31,917 nucleotides of DNA. Origin: Thermoanaerobacterium thermosulfurigenes (GTDB lineage Bacteria > Bacillota > Thermoanaerobacteria > Thermoanaerobacterales > Thermoanaerobacteraceae). The position numbers were made by a program, and so were the translations under genes. The notes under the pieces are model-generated. The model worked only from the letters and a program-made list of their open reading frames with translations. It was not told the DNA's origin and ran no database searches. The stretch lies in NCBI RefSeq assembly GCF_051201035.1, contig NZ_JBPODR010000026.1:1-31917 (forward strand). Reading direction: 5' to 3'. This document shows positions 1-9,216 of the stretch, piece by piece (the first letter of the stretch is position 1; every line of letters starts with the position of its first letter).

Positions 1-19
1 AAAAAAAGCACTAAAAATG

Positions 20-44
20 GCAGCAGAGATGGCTGCGGTTTTTT
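20..44 (+). terminator. intrinsic terminator of an upstream gene
   Basis: A short stem (GCAGC, 7-nt loop, GCTGC) is followed at once by GGTTTTTT. This is the form of a rho-independent terminator on the plus strand. It would end a gene lying to the left of the window. The stem is only five perfect pairs, so it may be weak. Confidence 0.55.
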
Positions 45-75
45 ACAAAAATATCAAAGTCAGATTTATTCTTAC

Positions 76-97
76 AAAATCAGGTAAAAATCAGGCA
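76..97 (+). promoter_or_regulatory. 11-bp tandem direct repeat upstream of the two-component operon
   Basis: Two adjacent copies of an 11-bp unit (AAAATCAGGTA, AAAATCAGGCA) differ at one base. The 11-bp period is one helical turn. AraC-type response regulators often bind direct repeats next to or over the -35 region. A TATCAT hexamer at 102-107 could serve as a -10 with no good -35, as expected of an activator-dependent promoter. That these repeats bind the regulator encoded at 1924-3531 is inference. I did not see another copy of the unit upstream of the transporter genes. Confidence 0.35.
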
Positions 98-173
98 AAG
101 TTATCATTAGTAGCTTAAAAAAATGCTTCTTATGACACTCAAATCAATATTTTACTCCAAAGGAGTTAATATT

Positions 174-1922
174 ATGTTGAAAAGGTTTATTAAAAAATTT
201 GGTGATCTTAATATTTCAACCAAAATAATTTTGTATTATATGTTTGTTTTAATAACTTCGATTTCTTTTCTTTCGATTGCATACCAAGAGATAAATAATA
301 ATATAACCAGCAACAAGGTTATGCAGGTTTCAAATGAAATTGTCTCAAATATCAATTCCAGCATAGAATCGTTAATAAATACTGTAGACAACCAGTCTAA
401 AATATTAATATCGAGTCAGATTCTGCAATCAGCTTTAGCAAATGGAAATGCAGGAAACTATGCAAGCTATATACAGCCAATGAGCAAATACTTGTCGGAT
501 TTTTTAAACTTTAACGACTTTATTTCATCCATATATATTTTTGACAACATGGGAAACGAATACTTTGTTGATAATGTTTCTTTTAAAAGCATAAGCTTGT
601 CCACAATAAAGACAGCTAAATGGTATGACAGACTGGTAAGTTTAAATGGAAAATATATATTAGAAGCAAATGATGGAGATCTTATTGACCAAAGCAGTGG
701 TAATAAAGGATATGTATCTTTCATAAGAGTCATAAACGATATAAACAGTCAGAAATCAGCCGGAATCATGATAATAAATATTTCTGAGTCTTATTTGTAC
801 AAGTATATAAATAGCTCAATAAATACCTATACGTCTGGTATAATAATAAGAGATGAAAAAGGAAATACAATAATTAAGCCGACAAACATCAGCAAAAATT
901 TAAACAGTGAAATATATACATTCATCAATCCAAATGGCTCAACAGTTAGGAAGATAGATGGTAAAGTCTATATAATATCAGACTTGAAAAATGACTTTGG
1001 CTGGAATATCATAAGCATAACACCGTTTAATGAACTTAATAGCCAATTTTGGATCTACAATATAATACTTCTTTTTGTCATAGTCATAAACATCGTATTG
1101 CTTTTGCTGGGGCTTCTATTTATATCGCTTTTTATATCGCAACCTATAGTAAAGTTAGTAAACTCCATGAAAGGTATAAAAGACGGTAAATTTGAAAAAG
1201 TAGACATCGTGACAGGAAATGACGAGATAGGTATGTTAAAAGACGTGTACAACAAGATGATAGACGAAATAAAGAAGCTTATCGGCGATATAATAAATGA
1301 GCAAAAGATGAAAAGAAAACTAGAGCTGGAAGTAATGCAATCGCAGATAAAGCCTCATTTTCTGTTTAATTCTTTTGATGCAATAAGTGCATTGATTTTG
1401 ATAAATGACACAAAAAGCGCCAGCAAAATTGTAAAAGCCTTAGGAAAGTTTTATAGATCTTTTTTGATGAACGGCAACGAAGAAATAACAATAAAAGAAG
1501 AACTTGAAATAATAGATAATTACCTTACAATCCAAAAGATACGCTTCGGAGACAAATTTGACGTCATAAAAGAGATTGACGATAGGACATTGCCTTATAA
1601 AATACCGAAGCTGATACTTCAGCCTTTAGTAGAAAACGCATTAAACCACGGCGTAAGAGGAAAAGACGGACAAGGCATAATAACAATAAAATCCCTTTAC
1701 GATTTAAATCAAATAATTCTTATTGTCTCTGACAATGGAAAAGGCATGAGTGAAGAAAAATTAAAAGAGATAGAATCTGGTCAATCAAAAGGAGTTGGGC
1801 TCAGATCTACGATTGAAAGGCTAAAAATTTACTACAATTATAACGATGTTGTGAAGATTCAAAGTAAGCCAGACAAGGGAACAACTATCATAATAACTAT
1901 TCCTATAAATAAGGAGGACTAA
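174..1922 (+). CDS. YesM-type membrane sensor histidine kinase
   Basis: This 582-residue sensor kinase should phosphorylate the response regulator that starts one base after its stop codon. One membrane segment lies at about residues 19-38 and a second at about 292-322. They enclose an extracytoplasmic sensing domain of roughly 250 residues and are followed by a HAMP linker. The His_kinase motif QSQIKPHFLFN places the phosphoacceptor at His395. The ATPase domain has an N-box (VENALNHG, near 486-493), DNGKGM from 520 and GVGL near 540. I chose the ATG at 174 because AGGAG sits at 161-165; an in-frame upstream ATG at 123 lacks a ribosome site. Kinases of this class usually accompany LplABC-like sugar transporters such as the one at 12,674-16,337, so an oligosaccharide signal is likely but the ligand is unknown. 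Confidence 0.9.
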   Translation: MLKRFIKKFGDLNISTKIILYYMFVLITSISFLSIAYQEINNNITSNKVMQVSNEIVSNINSSIESLINTVDNQSKILISSQILQSALANGNAGNYASYIQPMSKYLSDFLNFNDFISSIYIFDNMGNEYFVDNVSFKSISLSTIKTAKWYDRLVSLNGKYILEANDGDLIDQSSGNKGYVSFIRVINDINSQKSAGIMIINISESYLYKYINSSINTYTSGIIIRDEKGNTIIKPTNISKNLNSEIYTFINPNGSTVRKIDGKVYIISDLKNDFGWNIISITPFNELNSQFWIYNIILLFVIVINIVLLLLGLLFISLFISQPIVKLVNSMKGIKDGKFEKVDIVTGNDEIGMLKDVYNKMIDEIKKLIGDIINEQKMKRKLELEVMQSQIKPHFLFNSFDAISALILINDTKSASKIVKALGKFYRSFLMNGNEEITIKEELEIIDNYLTIQKIRFGDKFDVIKEIDDRTLPYKIPKLILQPLVENALNHGVRGKDGQGIITIKSLYDLNQIILIVSDNGKGMSEEKLKEIESGQSKGVGLRSTIERLKIYYNYNDVVKIQSKPDKGTTIIITIPINKED

Positions 1923-1923
1923 G

Positions 1924-3531
1924 ATGTCAGAAAATAACATTAAGGTATTTATAATAGATGATGAATATTTAGAAAGAAGTCTTTTAAAACAATGCATAAA
2001 TTGGGAATCGTTAGGAATGGAAATTGTAGGTGAAGCCTCAAATGCAAATGAAGGCATAAAATTAATCGATGAGCTAAAGCCAGATATCGTATTTACCGAC
2101 ATAAAAATGCCTGGTATAGACGGCATTGAGTTTAGTGAATTTATTTTAAAAAAACATCCATCGCTTATCATTATAGTCCTTACAGGTTACAATGATTTTA
2201 ATTACGCCCAAAAATCTGTAAAATTAGGAATTTTTGATTTTTTGCTTAAACCTATTGACGAAAATGAAGTCTTAAACACAGCAAAAAAAGTGAAATCGTA
2301 CATCGAAGGGAAGAAAAAAGAAAAGAAAGAGCTTGAAGATCTAAAAAAGCAATTATATGAGAACCTGCCTTATTTGAAGGAGCGTTTTTTAAACGAGCTT
2401 ATAACCAGCAACTTACCTGAAAGTTCAATAAATGAAAGGCTTGAATTTTTTAAGCTACATTTGAAAAGTGGAAATTTTCAAATTGCTGCGATAGAAATCG
2501 CAAATTCAGCCGATTTAAATGAAGAATCTCGATTGATTCAAAACTTTAAAGTCAGTAACTACGTTAAAAGCTATTTTAAAAAATTAAAAAATATCATTGT
2601 ATTCTCTGACCAGATGAATAGAATCATCATATTAAGCAACGATGAGAAGATAGACCTATATAAAATTTGCATGCGTCTTAAAAACAAAATAAATAAAGAG
2701 CTTGATTGTACTTTAAATATCGGCATCGGCAACATAAAAGAAAACATCGGCGAAGTTAGAACGTCCTACATGGAGGCCATCGATGCATTAAATTATCACA
2801 TTGCTGTTGGAAACAACAACATAATACATTATAGAGATGTTCAATTTAAAGAAAGTAAATCAGAAAGTGACACAATGCATCTTTTAAATGAATTAAAATT
2901 TTATCTGAAATCTGGATTAGAAGACGATGCGATAAATACTGTAAAAGAAATTTTCTCTTTGATCGATGTTAAAAGTGAAAATGCGCTTAAGTTAATACAT
3001 GTTAGTGCATTAAACATTATTTCTGTTTGCTTCTCGGTTTCTCTCGAATTAAAAGAGAATTTTGACGACATCTATTTATCTGAAATAAACACATACAACA
3101 AAATAGTAAATATAGAGACGTTGCCTGAGATGATAGAATTCTTATCATCCATCGTAATAAACACAATAAAAGCTGTCAATAAAGAACAGATTAGCAACAT
3201 AAATAATTTGATTGATAATGTCAAAAAGTTCATAGAGGAAAATTTAAGCGACAGCAATTTGTCACTATCATTTGTAGCAAAGCATTTTTACTTAAACCCC
3301 AGCTATCTAAGCAGGACATTCAAAAAGGAAACAGGCATAAACTTCATAGAATACCTGACAAATAAGCGAATGGAAAAAGCAATAAGCCTTATTAAAGAGA
3401 AAAACATGAAGTCATTTGAAATCGCCAATGCCGTAGGCATACAAGACCCAAACTACTTCTCATCGTGTTTTAAAAAATACACAGGCTTAAACGTAAGCGA
3501 ATATAAAAAATTAATAAAAAATACAGTTTAA
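1924..3531 (+). CDS. YesN-type response regulator with AraC DNA-binding domain
   Basis: This is the cytoplasmic partner of the preceding kinase, 535 residues long. An N-terminal receiver domain (about 1-125) shows the acidic pair Asp12/Asp13 and the phosphorylation site Asp59 in the context VFTDIKMPG. A long middle segment (about 130-420) has no motif I can name. The C-terminal 100 residues form a double helix-turn-helix of the AraC family (SLSFVAKHFYLNPSYLSRTF, then the second helix set ending in the SSCFKKYTGLNVSEYKK-type signature). The ribosome site AAGGAGG lies inside the last codons of the kinase gene, so the two are translationally coupled. It probably activates the opposing xylan-uronide genes, but that is inferred from neighbourhood. 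Confidence 0.9.
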   Translation: MSENNIKVFIIDDEYLERSLLKQCINWESLGMEIVGEASNANEGIKLIDELKPDIVFTDIKMPGIDGIEFSEFILKKHPSLIIIVLTGYNDFNYAQKSVKLGIFDFLLKPIDENEVLNTAKKVKSYIEGKKKEKKELEDLKKQLYENLPYLKERFLNELITSNLPESSINERLEFFKLHLKSGNFQIAAIEIANSADLNEESRLIQNFKVSNYVKSYFKKLKNIIVFSDQMNRIIILSNDEKIDLYKICMRLKNKINKELDCTLNIGIGNIKENIGEVRTSYMEAIDALNYHIAVGNNNIIHYRDVQFKESKSESDTMHLLNELKFYLKSGLEDDAINTVKEIFSLIDVKSENALKLIHVSALNIISVCFSVSLELKENFDDIYLSEINTYNKIVNIETLPEMIEFLSSIVINTIKAVNKEQISNINNLIDNVKKFIEENLSDSNLSLSFVAKHFYLNPSYLSRTFKKETGINFIEYLTNKRMEKAISLIKEKNMKSFEIANAVGIQDPNYFSSCFKKYTGLNVSEYKKLIKNTV

Positions 3532-3553
3532 GGAGATGCTTATGCATCTCCTT
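3530..3553. terminator. bidirectional hairpin shared by two stop codons
   Basis: A perfect 10-bp inverted repeat (AAGGAGATGC, loop TTAT, GCATCTCCTT) fills the whole gap between the convergent response-regulator and axe1 genes. The TAA of each gene lies in the outer end of its own arm. There is no strong U-run on either strand, so it may block read-through and protect 3' ends rather than act as a classical terminator. Confidence 0.55.
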
Positions 3554-4514
3554 ATGCATTTAGTTCCAATATAAACTGCATCGCCAAATCTTCAAACCCT
3601 CTCATAGGCTCATGTCCATAATCGGGATACACTTTTATATCCTTTTTTGATTTTATGTTGTTGTAAGCTGCAAAAACAGTTGACGGCGGACACACTTGAT
3701 CCATAAGCCCAACGCACATTAAGACGTCGCCTTTTATCCTTTTAGCAAGATTTTTAACATCTATATATCCAAGCTTAGTAAATACCTCATTCTCCCTTTC
3801 ATGCCTTGGATCAAAAAGCCTAAAATAGTCTGTAATCTCTTGGTAGGCATTTTTAGCAAGGTCTAAATCCCATACTCTCTTATAATCAGACAAAAATGGA
3901 TATTCAGATACTACTTTGCGTATCCTTGGCTCCAATGCTGCACACGCTAATGATAGACCTCCACCTTGTGATGGCCCCATGACTGCAACCCTATCTTCAT
4001 CGACTTCTGGCATATTCATTACTATTCCAGCCAATTGGGCAGTATCTAAGAAAATATGCCTAAAAAGCATGTTGTCAGCATCATCGTCTAACCCTCTTAT
4101 AATATGCCCATTTAGAGTATTTCCCTTTACACCGCCAACATCTTGAGACTGCCCTCCTTGACCTCTTGCGTCCATAGCCACAACAGTAAAACCTGCCGCC
4201 ACATAATTTAATTTGTCATTCCAGTCACCTGAATTTGATGAATATCCATGAAATCTTATCAGCGCTGGATGCTTTCCTTCTGTCTTAGGCTTTATATACT
4301 TTGCATGGATTCTTGCACCACGCACACCTGTAAAGTACAAGTCGTAGCACTCTGCAAAAGGCACTTGAAAGCTACTTTTTTTGAGTTCAATCTTAGGATC
4401 AATTGAGCTCATCTCATCTAAAGCCCTCTCCCAATACTCATCGAAATCTTCAGGGCATGGATTTGTACCAGTATATTCTTTTAGTTTTTGCAATGGCATA
4501 TCAAAAAGTCCCAT
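3552..4514 (-). CDS. axe1: acetyl xylan esterase, carbohydrate esterase family 7
   Basis: A 320-residue esterase that removes acetyl groups from xylo-oligosaccharides; CE7 enzymes also accept acetylated cephalosporins and other small esters. The alpha/beta-hydrolase nucleophile is Ser182 in GPSQGG. The likely triad partners are Asp272 (GLMDQVCPP) and His301 (YGHEPMRG). The CE7 hallmark RGQ is at 117-119 (DARGQGGQ). No signal peptide is visible, which fits cytoplasmic deacetylation after uptake. The start is fixed by AGGAGG eight bases upstream. It is the last gene of the minus-strand cluster, 21 bp after xynB. I recognise the sequence as the Thermoanaerobacterium Axe1 type; the paralogue Axe2 is not in this window. 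Confidence 0.93.
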   Translation of the reverse strand: MGLFDMPLQKLKEYTGTNPCPEDFDEYWERALDEMSSIDPKIELKKSSFQVPFAECYDLYFTGVRGARIHAKYIKPKTEGKHPALIRFHGYSSNSGDWNDKLNYVAAGFTVVAMDARGQGGQSQDVGGVKGNTLNGHIIRGLDDDADNMLFRHIFLDTAQLAGIVMNMPEVDEDRVAVMGPSQGGGLSLACAALEPRIRKVVSEYPFLSDYKRVWDLDLAKNAYQEITDYFRLFDPRHERENEVFTKLGYIDVKNLAKRIKGDVLMCVGLMDQVCPPSTVFAAYNNIKSKKDIKVYPDYGHEPMRGFEDLAMQFILELNA

Positions 4515-4535
4515 TTTAAATCCTCCTAAATCACA

Positions 4536-6038
4536 TCAATATCCATTTATCTTGCTGTCATCAAGTCCTATATATGTGTTTGATTCATCAATCCTTTCTG
4601 TCAACTCATACAGCACAACCGCATTTTTCCCTAATTTAAACTTTAGATTTAAGTATCCGTCATTTGCAACAGCATAACTTGTCATTATCTCCGGCTTTGC
4701 AATTTCTCTAAGCGTATTTATCTCTTTTTTGCTGGGATACCTTGGCCTACCCATGTGTATCCACGTCACCCATGGATTGCCATGTTTTTCATCAATCAAT
4801 TGCCTTTTAATAAATACGTCTCTAAATCCAACTGGTACCTCAACTTCATACTCTTTATCTGTATTTTCAGTCTTATCCATAATTTCATTCCATGCTATGA
4901 GTGCAACAGAGCCATCATCTCTCCTCGTCACAAGCATGTGCTCATCTCTATAAAGCATTTCTTCTCCCATGGCATTAAAGAATTTAAACGTGTAAAATGT
5001 AGGCTTCGGTATCATATTCAATGCCACAAGTCCAAATCCTCCATGGAACTGAGATCTAGGCACATCTCTTTCTTCAAACACATCGCTAAACGTCCAGTAA
5101 GAGAATGAATCAACGTAATCTCCACCTTCGCTTAAAATCCTGGCAATATACGCAGCATTAAATGGCGTATCGTGTACAGGATTTTGAGGGCTGTAAGATG
5201 TATTGTATTCTGTTATATGGAATGGAAGGTTCGGAAAATGTGAGTTTCTTATGATCTCTCTCACTGTTTTAAATTCGTTTAGCATGTATTCAGATGGCAT
5301 AATCTCCTGGTATATGAGATGTGGCGTATATTCACCTTGCTTAGATGTGTACGCGTGTCGCGATACAAAATCGACAGGAACATTTTCTTCATAGCAGAAA
5401 TTCAAAAAATCTTCTATCCAGTAGTCAGCACCACCACATATAGCAGGTCCTCCTACCTTCAAATTTTCATTTACTTCCTTTATCGCCTTTGCAGTAACCT
5501 TGTACAGCTTGAAGTATTCTTTCTCATCAGCATCTTTCCAAAATCCTTTTAAGTTTGGTTCATTCCATATTTCAAATGGCCATTTTACGACTTCATCTAT
5601 GCCATACCTTGATATGAAATGCGAAACAACAGCTTTTATGAGGTTTTCCCACTTTTCATAATCCTTGGGAGGGGTAACATTTCCCTCCCAATAAAAAACT
5701 GTCTGTGTACCAGATGCTAATCTTTTAGGCATAAATCCAATTTCCACAAATGGCCTTATACCCATTTCTAAAAATGAATCGAAAATCCTATCTATATAGG
5801 TAAAATTGTAAAAAGGTTTTACTTCATCTCCTACCACATCTTCTCTATATATGCCTACATCGTCACACAAAAGGCCATGCCCTCTTATATACTTAAAATC
5901 TATGTTCTCTTTGACAAATTTTAATGTATCAACGTACTCCTTTTGAAGTGCAAGGCCAAGCCTGCCTGTTCCGACGCAAAATCTCCACCTGTCAGAAAAC
6001 TTCTTGTTAGAAAAATTCGGTACTTTCACTTTAATCAT
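4536..6038 (-). CDS. xynB: beta-xylosidase, glycoside hydrolase family 39
   Basis: A retaining exo-beta-xylosidase of 500 residues that releases xylose from the non-reducing end of xylo-oligosaccharides. Glu160 in EIWNEPN is the acid/base and Glu277 in FHITEYNT is the nucleophile. These are the positions known for the Thermoanaerobacterium saccharolyticum XynB crystal structures. The frame stays open 46 codons upstream, but that stretch overlaps the GH52 gene and has no ribosome site. The ATG at 6038 has GGGGGTC just before it and gives the family length. No signal peptide is present, so it acts inside the cell. It follows the GH52 beta-xylosidase by 17 bp. Confidence 0.95.
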   Translation of the reverse strand: MIKVKVPNFSNKKFSDRWRFCVGTGRLGLALQKEYVDTLKFVKENIDFKYIRGHGLLCDDVGIYREDVVGDEVKPFYNFTYIDRIFDSFLEMGIRPFVEIGFMPKRLASGTQTVFYWEGNVTPPKDYEKWENLIKAVVSHFISRYGIDEVVKWPFEIWNEPNLKGFWKDADEKEYFKLYKVTAKAIKEVNENLKVGGPAICGGADYWIEDFLNFCYEENVPVDFVSRHAYTSKQGEYTPHLIYQEIMPSEYMLNEFKTVREIIRNSHFPNLPFHITEYNTSYSPQNPVHDTPFNAAYIARILSEGGDYVDSFSYWTFSDVFEERDVPRSQFHGGFGLVALNMIPKPTFYTFKFFNAMGEEMLYRDEHMLVTRRDDGSVALIAWNEIMDKTENTDKEYEVEVPVGFRDVFIKRQLIDEKHGNPWVTWIHMGRPRYPSKKEINTLREIAKPEIMTSYAVANDGYLNLKFKLGKNAVVLYELTERIDESNTYIGLDDSKINGY

Positions 6039-6055
6039 GTTAAGACCCCCAAAAT

Positions 6056-8098
6056 CTATTTCATCCACAATACACTTGTCACAAGTCTCGGATACAAGCG
6101 ACTTCCTCTTGGCGTACCTGTATCGCTGTTTACTTGATCTGTTGCGCAATCTTCGCTGCATGACACCTGTTGCCATGTAGCATGTACTCTATCCCACTCA
6201 ATTTCTTTATCGCCAAAGTCTATATTAAGCACATCTTTTATCACATATTGACACAAGAAAATTTTGCTGTTCCATGTATTCTTGCTGGTTGACGAAAGCT
6301 TCCAACCGCCAGACACTTCATCTATGCATATACCAGGCTTTATAATCGTCATTACGTGCTTCTTTAAAACTTTTATAAGCTCACCAAATACACCATCTTC
6401 ACTTACAAAGTCAGTATATCCTACAATATATGGATATACTAATGCTTCTACAGCAGGTATTATCCTGGATGTATTGCCTTTTTCAAATACTGCAGGTATA
6501 TACTGATTGTCTTCATCAAATTTTCCGACGATAGTATTGGCAGCCTGTTTAGCCTTTTCTATAGCTTTTTCTGCCTTTTCACCAAGATCATTTTCTTTAA
6601 ACAAGCCATGTAACATAACGTAAGCCGCCCATGTCTTTACACCAAGGTATAAATTGTTCCTCGCCTGTCCTAAACTTTCATCAAGGCTGTCATATGTCGT
6701 TATTTCCGATCCTGTCTCGCACCTTGAACTATCAACATCCATTATCCCATCATTATTTTTATCTCTTGCCACAAGAGAATCAAAACAATCTTCAAAAACA
6801 CCCATGTTTTTCTTAAGCCATTCTTTGTCGTTCATTTTTATTGCATAAACAGAACCTGTCAAAACCCAATTCAAAAGCTCTTCATGGGTCATGTAGCTGA
6901 AACATCCAGTAAGATTGGGAAGCTCATACGATGAATAACCTTCTTTAGAAAAACCATCTGCAACACCCATATCATGCGTAAAGGCAAGACCCGCTTGATC
7001 TCTGTAGCTATACTTTTCATAGTACAGATCCAACGTATTTGTAATCGTCCAAGGGTGGAATCTCATTTCCCAGAAGACATGGTCAACCGTCAAATCAAAT
7101 GTATTTATCATAATGTATTCGCCTTCGTTTACTACCCAAAGAGGCGTGCCATCTTCCCGCTTCAAAAGCTCTGTGCTGGCATAATAGCTGTGAGCCGCAT
7201 GTGATAACAAAAACTGCCTGTACTCATTTAGCCCGCTTTTTTTAAGCTCTTCATCTCTCTCTTTTGCCAAATTTAAGTAATAATCTTGATTGTCAAGTCC
7301 AAATGATAATACTTCTTCCAGAGACTTAAAAACAGATGTATAGTAAAATTCAGCATCGATTCCTGTCGTGATGACGCCACTTTGATACGTTGCCAATGCC
7401 ATAGTATATGTTCTTTTCTCGCCTGCTGGCACTTTAAATATCAAAGATGGTGCTCTGCCAAGACCGTGATTTTGATAGTTATCATTTGCCCATGACGTCA
7501 AAATATCAAGTCTTGACAGCTCTCTTACATCATCGCTTTTTTTGACTGCAAAACCATATTTTCTGCCGTATACTCCGCCTAAGTATTTCCCATCTGTAAG
7601 CTCAGATAATATCCTTTTCGGACCTTCAAAGCCAAAAATCATCTCAGCGTCCTTATTGCTGTCAGTGTTATCCATTGTCAACTGTATAAATATGACAGGT
7701 GCCAATGCAAGTTTCTTTTCGTTTTCATTCATCACAGATGGGTCTTTAACATATCCGAAAGGAGTAAGAATGGAAAACCTGAATTTTCCCGCTGTCCAAG
7801 TATCTGATGCCCAACTTAACTCTCTCTCTATCTCATCTTCGCCAAAGATCTTTATATTTTTTTCTTTCTTGCTTGTAGAAACTTCTCCTGTAAACTCTTC
7901 TTCTGCATTTTTTGTATCATCTTTAATAAATGGCAACAAGCTTATAACACCATCTCTTTTGTATCCGATGTAGACATTGTTTTCAGGCGGCCGAACATCA
8001 TTTAATACTACGCCACCACCTTTACCGCATTTACCGATTACAAAGCTTGAGAAAGCGCCAAATGCGCTGTGGTGCGCATAAAAAGATTTACTTATCAT
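6056..8098 (-). CDS. beta-xylosidase, glycoside hydrolase family 52
   Basis: This 680-residue protein matches GH52 along its length, with the N-terminal AHHSAFGAFSSF, the later VNEGEYIMINTFDLTVDH and the TTYDSLDESLGQARNNLYL block at about 468-486. By comparison with the Geobacillus GH52 enzyme, Glu344 in VFWEM is the likely nucleophile. I did not assign the general acid with confidence. GH52 enzymes are retaining exo-beta-xylosidases, usually intracellular, and no signal peptide is seen here. AAGAGGTG precedes the ATG. Having GH52 and GH39 beta-xylosidases side by side suggests different preferences for chain length or side chain rather than simple redundancy; that is inference. Confidence 0.92.
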   Translation of the reverse strand: MISKSFYAHHSAFGAFSSFVIGKCGKGGGVVLNDVRPPENNVYIGYKRDGVISLLPFIKDDTKNAEEEFTGEVSTSKKEKNIKIFGEDEIERELSWASDTWTAGKFRFSILTPFGYVKDPSVMNENEKKLALAPVIFIQLTMDNTDSNKDAEMIFGFEGPKRILSELTDGKYLGGVYGRKYGFAVKKSDDVRELSRLDILTSWANDNYQNHGLGRAPSLIFKVPAGEKRTYTMALATYQSGVITTGIDAEFYYTSVFKSLEEVLSFGLDNQDYYLNLAKERDEELKKSGLNEYRQFLLSHAAHSYYASTELLKREDGTPLWVVNEGEYIMINTFDLTVDHVFWEMRFHPWTITNTLDLYYEKYSYRDQAGLAFTHDMGVADGFSKEGYSSYELPNLTGCFSYMTHEELLNWVLTGSVYAIKMNDKEWLKKNMGVFEDCFDSLVARDKNNDGIMDVDSSRCETGSEITTYDSLDESLGQARNNLYLGVKTWAAYVMLHGLFKENDLGEKAEKAIEKAKQAANTIVGKFDEDNQYIPAVFEKGNTSRIIPAVEALVYPYIVGYTDFVSEDGVFGELIKVLKKHVMTIIKPGICIDEVSGGWKLSSTSKNTWNSKIFLCQYVIKDVLNIDFGDKEIEWDRVHATWQQVSCSEDCATDQVNSDTGTPRGSRLYPRLVTSVLWMK

Positions 8099-8127
8099 TT
8101 AAAACACCTCTTCTTAAGATTATGAAT

Positions 8128-9198
8128 TTATTCTACCTTTATAGCTTTTGTTTGAGCTTCTAACGCCAATTCTATAGCTTTAAAAATGTGCTCCTGCGTC
8201 ATGGCATTTTCTGTCCTGTTTAATGAGTCCAGTATCAAGTCCCCAAAGAAAGGAAATCCTACCTTTCCACTCACATCTATAAAAAATTCACCGTCTTTGT
8301 TTACTAAGTACACATGGTCTGGAGCATTTTCTCTTGCAACATCAATGTACTTTCTCAGCTCTATGTAGCCCTCTGTACCTAAAATAAACAGCCTTCCATC
8401 GCCCCACGTGCCAAGCCCATCAGGTGTAAACCAATCAAGCCTGAAATAGCCTGTTGCGCCATTATCGCCAATTAGCGTTACATCGCCAAAGTCCTCAAAA
8501 GTAGGGTACTGTTTATGATTGTAATTTGCTACTTTCGCTGATTGAACCTTTGCGTCTTTTGCACCTGTAAAGAACAAAAATTGTTCTATCTGATGGCTTC
8601 CTATGTCACACAGTATGCCTCCAAATTTGTCTTTTTCGTAAAACCAGTCTGGTCTTCCTTTTCCTTCTCTGTGTGGTCCCATTCCTAATACTTGTATTAC
8701 TCTGCCTATCGCTCCTTTTTCTATTAGCTGTCCAGCATAAACTGATGCTTCATTGTGAAGCCTCTCTCCATAATACACGGCATATTTTCTATTTGTCTTT
8801 TTAACCTTTTCTTTTGCTTTTTCTAATTGCTGCCATGTCGTCATTGGAGGTTTATCTGCAAAGTAGTCTTTTCCTGCATCCATTGCTTTTAAGCCTATGT
8901 CACATCTTTCTGATGGTATTGCTGCACTTGCTACCAATTTAACTGAGTTATCCATCAGTATTTCATCTTCGCTGCGAGCCTTTTTTGCAGTTGGAAATGC
9001 TTTTATGAATCTTTCAACTTTCTCTGGGTCTTTGTCGTACACCCATTTTACTTCAGCACCTGCTTCTATTAATCCTTTTGTCATACCGTATATGTGTCCG
9101 TGGTCTAATCCAATTGCTGCAAATTGAAATTCTCCATCGCTGCAGACTTTTTTAGCTTTGCTTTCAGGCATATAGTACATACCGTTTTCTCTGCTCAT
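8128..9198 (-). CDS. Gfo/Idh/MocA family NAD(P)-dependent oxidoreductase
   Basis: A 356-residue soluble dehydrogenase-like protein. The Rossmann start is AAIGLDHGHIYGM, which departs from the usual GxGxxG. The family lysine is in YFADKPPMT, where EKP is replaced by DKP. The C-terminal half (CDIGSHQIEQFLFF, with a His on the substrate side) is typical of the GFO_IDH_MocA C-terminal domain. The start is set by GAGGAGG upstream of the ATG. It lies 18 bp after a second member of the family, between aguA and the beta-xylosidases. Its substrate cannot be read from the sequence; an oxidised or methylated sugar from glucuronoxylan is a reasonable guess. Confidence 0.85.
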   Translation of the reverse strand: MSRENGMYYMPESKAKKVCSDGEFQFAAIGLDHGHIYGMTKGLIEAGAEVKWVYDKDPEKVERFIKAFPTAKKARSEDEILMDNSVKLVASAAIPSERCDIGLKAMDAGKDYFADKPPMTTWQQLEKAKEKVKKTNRKYAVYYGERLHNEASVYAGQLIEKGAIGRVIQVLGMGPHREGKGRPDWFYEKDKFGGILCDIGSHQIEQFLFFTGAKDAKVQSAKVANYNHKQYPTFEDFGDVTLIGDNGATGYFRLDWFTPDGLGTWGDGRLFILGTEGYIELRKYIDVARENAPDHVYLVNKDGEFFIDVSGKVGFPFFGDLILDSLNRTENAMTQEHIFKAIELALEAQTKAIKVE

Positions 9199-9216
9199 TT
9201 GGTGTTCCTCCTCTAT

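Noticed and set aside
6039..6176. 46-codon N-terminal extension of the GH39 beta-xylosidase
   Set aside because: It overlaps the end of the GH52 gene, has no ribosome site, and the shorter form places Glu160 and Glu277 exactly as in the known enzyme.
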